Position numbers and translations under genes: made by a program. The notes under the pieces were generated by a model. The model was not told the origin of the DNA and ran no database searches. It worked only from the letters and a program-made list of their open reading frames with translations. 10,282 nt of DNA, taken from an uncultured Gammaproteobacteria bacterium (GTDB lineage Bacteria > Pseudomonadota > Gammaproteobacteria > UBA9214). Each line of letters starts with the position of its first letter. The first letter of the stretch is position 1. Positions 6,450 through 10,282 of the stretch are shown piece after piece. Where the stretch lies: assembly GCA_905480305.1 (NCBI GenBank), contig CAJQPV010000054.1, positions 1-10,282 of the forward strand. Reading direction: 5' to 3'.

Positions 6450-7975
6450 CAGAGCAACCGCGCAAGACGGCCGCCCCCGCGCCCCCCGGCGTAATGGTGA
6501 TATTCGGCGCCGGCGGTGATCTTGCCAAGCGCAAACTGTTTCCGGCGTTATACAACCTGATGAAACAAGGACTGCTGCCGCAGCAGTTCCGGGTAGTTGT
6601 GGTTGACCGCCGCGATCGCGACGCCGACGCTTATCGTGATTTTATAGATAGTGAAGCCCGACCTTTTATCGACAAGGATGCATCCGCTACGCTGTGGCAG
6701 GAATTGCTGCAACGCATTCACTATTTCAACGGCGACTTTCAGCAGCCCGACACCTATGCACGTATGGCCACGCTGCTGGATGAACTGGATAAGAACTATC
6801 AGACCGGCGGCAACTGCCTGTTTTATCTCGCCACACCGCCCGGTTTTTTCGGCGATATCGCCCTGCAGTTGCAGGCTGCCGGTCTGGCAACACAGAAGGA
6901 CGGACAGTGGCGCCACCTGGTCGTGGAAAAACCTTTTGGACGAGACCTGCAATCCGCCCGCGCACTCAACAAGACCCTGCAGCAGGCCTTCAACGAAGAC
7001 CAGATCTATCGTATCGATCACTACCTCGGCAAGGAGACCGTGCAAAACATCCTCATGTACCGCTTTGCCAACAGCACGGTGGAACCGATCTGGAACCGAC
7101 GCTACATCGATCATGTCCAGATTACAGTGTCCGAATCCATCGGCGTGGGAACACGCGGCGGCTACTACGACCAGGCCGGCGCATTGCGCGACATGATACC
7201 GAATCACTTGCTGGCACTGTTATCGACCGTTACCATGGAACCGGCCAACTCAGTCGACGGTAATGCGGTACGCGATGAGCAGGCAAAGATTTTAAAAGCC
7301 ATACAACCGATCCTGCCGGAGCAGGTGTTGACACAAACGGTACGCGGTCAATACGGCGCCGGCGCCGGCAGCGCCGCCTACCGGGACGAAGACCGTGTTG
7401 ACCCGAACTCATCCACTGAAACCTTTGTTGCCATGAAACTGATGATCGATACCTGGCGCTGGGCCGGCGTACCTTTCTATGTGCGCACCGGCAAGCGTAT
7501 GCCCGGCCGCTATACCGAAATCGCCGTGCAATTCAAACCGGCGCCCAACATGATGTTTCATGATTCACTGTTACGGCGTGAACAGGTGCCGCCCAACACA
7601 CTGGTACTTCGTATCCAGCCAAACGAGGGTATCGGTATGTCATTTAATGCCAAGGTGCCGAGTCCGATACCGCAACTCAGCCCGGTTGAGATGGACTTCA
7701 GCTACAGTAACTATTTTGGTGATGGCCCCACAACCGGTTACGAAACGCTGCTCTATGAATGCATGAACGGCGATCCGACACTGTTCAAACGCGCCGACGT
7801 TATTGAATCCGGCTGGTCACTGGTACAGCCGGTGCTGGATGTCTGGCAGGCACTGCCGCCGCGCGAATTCCCCAACTACGCATCTGGCAGCTGGGGCCCG
7901 CAGGAAGCAGACGACCTGATACGCCGCGACGGCCGCAGCTGGCGTCCCTGTAAAAACTGTCATGTCGACAACTGA
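6446..7975 (+). CDS. zwf: Glucose-6-phosphate 1-dehydrogenase
   Basis: This cytosolic enzyme oxidises glucose 6-phosphate to 6-phosphogluconolactone with NADP or NAD. At 509 residues it has the family's usual length. The Rossmann motif is GAGGDLAKRKLFPALYNL (21-38), EKPFG is at 161-165, and the signature RIDHYLGKE is at 189-197 with D191 and H192. The probable catalytic base is H254 (DMIPNHLLAL). The C-terminal sugar-binding domain carries MKLMIDTWRWAGVPFYVRTG and GYETLLYECMNGD. Asn or Arg choices that set NADP against NAD cannot be judged by eye. It starts at a GTG with a strong GGGAGG six bases upstream. The start overlaps the stop of the gnd-like remnant, and the end overlaps pgl by 14 nt. 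Confidence 0.97.
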   Translation: MTEQPRKTAAPAPPGVMVIFGAGGDLAKRKLFPALYNLMKQGLLPQQFRVVVVDRRDRDADAYRDFIDSEARPFIDKDASATLWQELLQRIHYFNGDFQQPDTYARMATLLDELDKNYQTGGNCLFYLATPPGFFGDIALQLQAAGLATQKDGQWRHLVVEKPFGRDLQSARALNKTLQQAFNEDQIYRIDHYLGKETVQNILMYRFANSTVEPIWNRRYIDHVQITVSESIGVGTRGGYYDQAGALRDMIPNHLLALLSTVTMEPANSVDGNAVRDEQAKILKAIQPILPEQVLTQTVRGQYGAGAGSAAYRDEDRVDPNSSTETFVAMKLMIDTWRWAGVPFYVRTGKRMPGRYTEIAVQFKPAPNMMFHDSLLRREQVPPNTLVLRIQPNEGIGMSFNAKVPSPIPQLSPVEMDFSYSNYFGDGPTTGYETLLYECMNGDPTLFKRADVIESGWSLVQPVLDVWQALPPREFPNYASGSWGPQEADDLIRRDGRSWRPCKNCHVDN

Positions 7976-8660
7976 TATGGAATGGCTCTGCCCGGGTGAT
8001 GCAAAAGCCGTTGCAGCGCATGCGGCGGCATTTATTCTGCAGGCTGCAACTGACGCAATTGATGAGCACGGCGCATTCCGGCTGGTACTGGCCGGCGGCA
8101 CCACACCACAACAGGTTTACCAGCTGCTTGCGCAGGCATCAGCAGACTGGTCACACTGGCATATCTACTATGGCGATGAACGCTGCCTGCCTGCTGACGA
8201 TGCAGAACGTAACAGCCATATGGCACATATTGCCTGGCTGAGTCATGTCGAAATACCGTTGCAGAACATTTATCCGATGCCGGCAGAACTGGGCGCAGAA
8301 GCAGCAGCAGCGCAGTACTCGGAGATCATCAACGCGGCACGTCCGTTTGATCTGGTTTTACTCGGCATGGGAGAGGATGGCCATACCGCCAGCCTGTTCC
8401 CCGGTCAGCAACACCTGCAAAATGAACCAGTCCTCGCAGTTCACGACGCACCCAAGCCACCCCCGGATCGCGTTAGCCTGAGTCGGGACAGTCTGAGTGA
8501 CAGTCGCGAGGTACTGATCCTGATCACCGGCGCCGGCAAGCGTACCGCACTGGCTCAGTGGCGGGCAGGTGAGCAACTGCCCATCGCCACCATCAGCGCC
8601 CGGCAGCGAGTAATCGTCCTCACTGATACTACGGCGACTGCCCGGGGAAACTCTGATTAA
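7962..8660 (+). CDS. pgl: 6-Phosphogluconolactonase
   Basis: This enzyme hydrolyses 6-phosphogluconolactone, the Zwf product, to 6-phosphogluconate. At 232 residues it has the usual length for the DevB/SOL type. Motifs in order are LVLAGGTTPQQVY (41-53), HIYYGDERCLP (67-77), FDLVLLGMGEDGHTASLFPG (129-148) with the catalytic His141, and PKPPPDRVSLS (164-174). The frame opens at an ATG inside the end of zwf. A second in-frame ATG at 7977 lies just after the zwf stop and would remove five residues. Neither has a clear ribosome site, so coupling to zwf translation is likely. Codons about 115-155 (8306-8425) recur as a decayed copy at 9973-10094. It is the last gene of the operon. Confidence 0.95.
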   Translation: MSTTDMEWLCPGDAKAVAAHAAAFILQAATDAIDEHGAFRLVLAGGTTPQQVYQLLAQASADWSHWHIYYGDERCLPADDAERNSHMAHIAWLSHVEIPLQNIYPMPAELGAEAAAAQYSEIINAARPFDLVLLGMGEDGHTASLFPGQQHLQNEPVLAVHDAPKPPPDRVSLSRDSLSDSREVLILITGAGKRTALAQWRAGEQLPIATISARQRVIVLTDTTATARGNSD

Positions 8661-8672
8661 TTCAATGAACCA

Positions 8673-8754
8673 CTGCAGGGTGCGCCGTGCGCACCGAAAA
8701 GAAATTGCAAGCGGTTGATTCATGGTGCGCATGGCGCACCCTACAGACTTTTTT
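8673..8754 (+). repeat. Long nested inverted repeat, probable terminator
   Basis: Arms of 23 bases at 8673-8695 and 8724-8746 pair at 21 of 23 positions. Each arm is itself a smaller palindrome, as in GGTGCGC-CGT-GCGCACC at 8679-8695. A 28-base spacer separates them, and a run of Ts (8749-8754) follows the right arm. The arm core, with its AGGGTGCGCC start, resembles a widespread dispersed repeat of proteobacterial intergenic regions (recalled, not searched). It begins 13 bases after the pgl stop, so it can also end ppa-glk-zwf-pgl transcripts. Confidence 0.75.
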
Positions 8755-8755
8755 C

Positions 8756-8823
8756 CCACGGAAGCACAAGGGGGAAAAACGACTTAAAATCATTTTTCCG
8801 TGTCATTCCGTGTGTTTTCGTGG
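8756..8823. repeat. Imperfect inverted repeat, dispersed type
   Basis: The left arm (8756-8779, beginning CCACGGAAGCACA) and right arm (8793-8823, TTTTTCCGTGTCATTCCGTG and on to TGG) are imperfect reverse complements with a small length difference around a 13-base loop. The right arm's repeated TTCCGTGT units recall a dispersed intergenic repeat seen in diverse bacteria. That identification is from memory. It lies between the pgl terminator and the convergent TylF gene, and could act as a terminator for the latter. Confidence 0.55.
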
Positions 8824-8944
8824 CAATACTATTTTTCTTTGGGGATTAGGCTACATCTGTTCGGTCATCCTCGCGGCCAGCGGCTGTGCTCATTCAATAT
8901 CCTGCTTGCCGAGCAGCTCATCTTCCATACTGAGATATCCCTGC
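8824..8944. other. Gap between repeats and TylF gene
   Basis: About 120 bases with no supported gene. On the minus strand two tiny frames join by an ATGA overlap: MEDELLGKQDIE (8893-8928), whose frame stays open upstream, and MSTAAGREDDRTDVA (8846-8893). They could be gene ends left by rearrangement, but they are too short to identify. Confidence 0.3.
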
Positions 8945-9703
8945 TTATTGTTTGACTATCAACGCTGAACCACTTTTATCCGGCATTGGAACCGGCATCT
9001 CGGGTTTGTCCGAGAAGAATTCATCGACTGCCATGCGTGCACCTTTCCAGGCGTTGTAATCATGGACCACCAGCATACCCTTTGCATTCATGCGCGGATA
9101 AAAATACTTCAGGCCCTCTATAGTCGGTTCAAACAAATCCGCATCAAGGTGCACAAACGAGAATTTCAGCTCATCAAACCCGGACGGAATGGAATCCGGA
9201 AAGTAGCCTTTATAGAAATGAACATTGTCATTTAGCCGGGAAACATAACGCTGCACTCCTTGCAGGGAAGTATCGGAGAACTTGTGCCCCTTGGTGGTGA
9301 AATCGGTGTTTTCCTTTTCAGCAACAATGCTCCTTTCGGTAAAACCCTCAAAGGTATCAAATAAATGCAGGTTCCTCTCCGGCAGATAGTGATGGATCAG
9401 CCTGGCCGTGCTGCCCTTGTACACACCCACCTCTGCCATATCCCCGCTGACACCCTGTTCTATTATCGTTCGCAGCAACAACACCAGCATGTCCCGTCGG
9501 GTGCAATCCCATGGTTCCAGGTTACATATTTGACGATTATCCCGGCCGTTTTTCGGAAAGAAGCCGCCCGTTTCCTGCTCAAGTTCCCTGTTGTACCAGC
9601 GTGACCTTGGATTAATATCCATCTGTCCCTGCATAAAAAAGGAGCTGTCCCGCAATAACGGGGTAAATTTCTTAAGGATCGATTTTGCCAGTTTTGAACT
9701 CAT
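8945..9703 (-). CDS. TylF/MycF-family O-methyltransferase
   Basis: This 252-residue class I SAM-dependent methyltransferase belongs to the TylF/MycF (macrocin O-methyltransferase) family, which methylates sugar hydroxyls in antibiotics and, in many proteobacteria, probably in surface glycans. The SAM site is MAEVGVYKGSTARLI (89-103) with E91, then LFDTFEGF (114-121). The metal-binding acids lie in FVHLDADLFEPT (183-194) and VVHDYNAW (212-219). The closing VDEFF helix (226-230) is typical. The length fits the family and no break is visible, so it may be functional. The ribosome site is weak. Its first 32 bases overlap the end of the broken kinase frame upstream on the same strand. No sugar-nucleotide or antibiotic genes are nearby, so the substrate is unknown and the gene looks separated from its original cluster. 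Confidence 0.9.
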   Translation of the reverse strand: MSSKLAKSILKKFTPLLRDSSFFMQGQMDINPRSRWYNRELEQETGGFFPKNGRDNRQICNLEPWDCTRRDMLVLLLRTIIEQGVSGDMAEVGVYKGSTARLIHHYLPERNLHLFDTFEGFTERSIVAEKENTDFTTKGHKFSDTSLQGVQRYVSRLNDNVHFYKGYFPDSIPSGFDELKFSFVHLDADLFEPTIEGLKYFYPRMNAKGMLVVHDYNAWKGARMAVDEFFSDKPEMPVPMPDKSGSALIVKQ

Positions 9704-9968
9704 TTATACTTACGCACCAGGGTTGTATTTGAGACTTACTATGAAACAGCCAGTCTGTTAACCAACTCTTGAAAAAGGCACCGATTTCGGGACAGCCTTG
9801 CCAATTTCGTATGTAACTGTCGAGCTGACGCTGCTGCAAGCGGTTAAACGCAGTGTCTGAATCGTATTCGCGCATCGCAGCAAAAGCAATTACCGACGCC
9901 CCGCAGGCCGACAGAATCAAGTTGCTTGCCTTCATGTCAGCGTGAATAATTCTGCAACGCAGCAGTTG
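9672..9968 (-). pseudogene. C-terminal stump of LPS-kinase-like (Kdo/WaaP) gene
   Basis: The frame reads RIIHADMKASNLILS, the catalytic-loop signature HxDxKxxN of the lipopolysaccharide kinase (Kdo/WaaP) family. It continues as VIAFAAMREYDSDTAFNRLQ and DSYIRNWQGCPEIGAFF, matching the family's VIDLDAMR...F.R...D...F.RNW..PE...F tail. Everything before the catalytic loop is missing: a TAG (9969-9971) closes the frame 12 codons before the first ATG, at the point where pgl-like sequence begins. The metal-binding Asp of DLD also reads as Ala (AFA), so the stump is both truncated and mutated. An 87-residue product from the ATG at 9935 could be made but would lack kinase activity. It runs into the TylF gene with a 32-base overlap. 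Confidence 0.72.
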
Positions 9969-9972
9969 CTAT

Positions 9973-10094
9973 AGCAGCGCAGTACCCAGGGATCAGCAAC
10001 GCGGCACGTCCGTTTGATCTCCTTTTTACTCGGCAGGGGAGCAGACGGCCACCGCCAGCCTGTTCCCCGGCCAGCAACATCCGCAAATGAACAG
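9973..10094 (+). pseudogene. pgl: Decayed partial copy of pgl
   Basis: This stretch aligns base for base with 8306-8425 of the intact pgl, in the same orientation at an offset of about 1667. A 20-base run (gcggcacgtccgtttgatct) is identical, and so is the stretch coding for TASLFPG. By hand count about 86% of positions match. The copy has a one-base insertion (near 10021-10027), a two-base deletion in the catalytic GHT codons (near 10050) and a one-base deletion near 10087, so it cannot encode a lactonase. It covers only codons about 115-155. The left edge abuts the kinase stump. The right edge fades into AT-rich sequence. The divergence suggests an old duplication or a remnant of a second pgl gene. 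Confidence 0.85.
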
Positions 10095-10132
10095 GCATTC
10101 ATACAAATACCAATAATAATAATATCAATAGC

Positions 10133-10191
10133 TTGGCATTTAACAACAGCAGAAATATATGTTTGCGCATATATATGTTTAGACGTATATT
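10133..10191 (+). promoter_or_regulatory. Promoter with tandem ATATATG operator for arsR-type gene
   Basis: Two overlapping inverted repeats share a central half-site: ATATATG-N6-CATATAT (10155-10174) and ATATATG-N6-CGTATAT (10171-10190, one mismatch), with centres 16 bp apart. Two sigma70-like promoters overlap them: TTGGCA (10133-10138), 17 bp, TATATG (10156-10161); and TTGCGC (10163-10168), 17 bp, TATATT (10186-10191). ArsR-family repressors commonly bind AT-rich inverted repeats at their own promoter, so autorepression is likely. The second promoter would begin transcription almost at the ATG. Confidence 0.6.
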
Positions 10192-10198
10192 AACAACC

Positions 10199-10282
10199 AT
10201 GAACATCAATACCGAAACCCTGTTTCGCATGCTGGCCGATTCCACGCGGCTGCGCACCCTGATGCTGCTGCAGGCGCATGGT
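10199..10282 (+). CDS. ArsR-family transcriptional regulator, N-terminal part
   Basis: The frame from the ATG at 10199 runs off the window after 28 codons and reads MNINTETLFRMLADSTRLRT followed by LMLLQAHG. This matches the first helices of ArsR/SmtB winged-helix repressors, whose family signature is LFKALADxTRLRIL. The metal or thiol sensing residues and the recognition helix lie beyond the window, so the inducer cannot be told. No Shine-Dalgarno sequence precedes the ATG, which fits a leaderless or very short-leader transcript. The AT-rich operator region just upstream supports autoregulation. Confidence 0.82.
   Translation, partial: MNINTETLFRMLADSTRLRTLMLLQAHG

Noticed and set aside
6548..7207. 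219-codon minus-strand frame
   Set aside because: It lies wholly within zwf on the opposite strand. The zwf signatures establish the real frame.
8673..8823. CRISPR array
   Set aside because: The repeats are inverted pairs of two unrelated types, with no regular direct repeats and spacers and no cas genes.
8687..8968. 93-codon plus-strand frame
   Set aside because: It runs through both inverted repeats and into the end of the TylF gene, and its translation is low-complexity Ser/Leu/Phe without motifs.
10108..10128. AAT triplet run as a functional microsatellite
   Set aside because: Only about four AAT units in generally AT-rich promoter sequence; no sign of phase variation.
1..10282. tRNA, rRNA, riboswitch or transposase genes
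   Set aside because: None was recognised on either strand. The repeats carry no transposase frame, and the gaps have no conserved RNA fold that I can identify by eye.

Overview
The window looks like a chromosomal segment of a gammaproteobacterium. The supports are moderate GC, Proteobacteria-type Ppa, Glk, Zwf and Pgl proteins, a membrane sensor with a haem-type CxxCH motif, and dispersed inverted repeats of the kind common between proteobacterial genes. I cannot name a genus. All functional calls rest on reading motifs by eye; no search was run.

Layout. (1) 15-2227, minus strand: a compact three-gene unit made of a small secreted protein, a DUF3365/HAMP membrane sensor with CxxCH and no output domain, and a soluble class III nucleotide cyclase. 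Together they read as a sensor cyclase split over two or three polypeptides. (2) 2361-4469, minus strand: a second unit with a SAM-dependent methyltransferase, a 74-codon hypothetical gene and a conserved protein of about 330 residues that I do not recognise. (3) 4470-4762: a divergent control region with a perfect 14-bp palindrome. (4) 4763-8660, plus strand: a central-carbon operon, ppa-glk-zwf-pgl, covering pyrophosphate hydrolysis, glucose phosphorylation and the oxidative branch from glucose 6-phosphate to 6-phosphogluconate. Genes abut or overlap. Between glk and zwf lies a 37-codon open frame resembling an internal piece of 6-phosphogluconate dehydrogenase (gnd), so a gnd gene was probably deleted there. 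(5) 8661-10094: a mosaic, degraded stretch. It has a long inverted repeat that may also end the operon, a second imperfect inverted repeat, an intact TylF/MycF-family methyltransferase on the minus strand, the C-terminal stump of an LPS-kinase-like (Kdo/WaaP) gene, and a decayed second copy of about 120 bp of pgl. (6) 10095-10282: an AT-rich promoter with tandem ATATATG half-sites, followed by the start of an ArsR-family regulator that runs off the window.

The points most worth a second look are the split haem sensor and cyclase unit, the inferred loss of gnd from the glucose operon, the kinase-stump/pgl-fragment junction at about 9968-9973, and the tandem operator before the ArsR gene.
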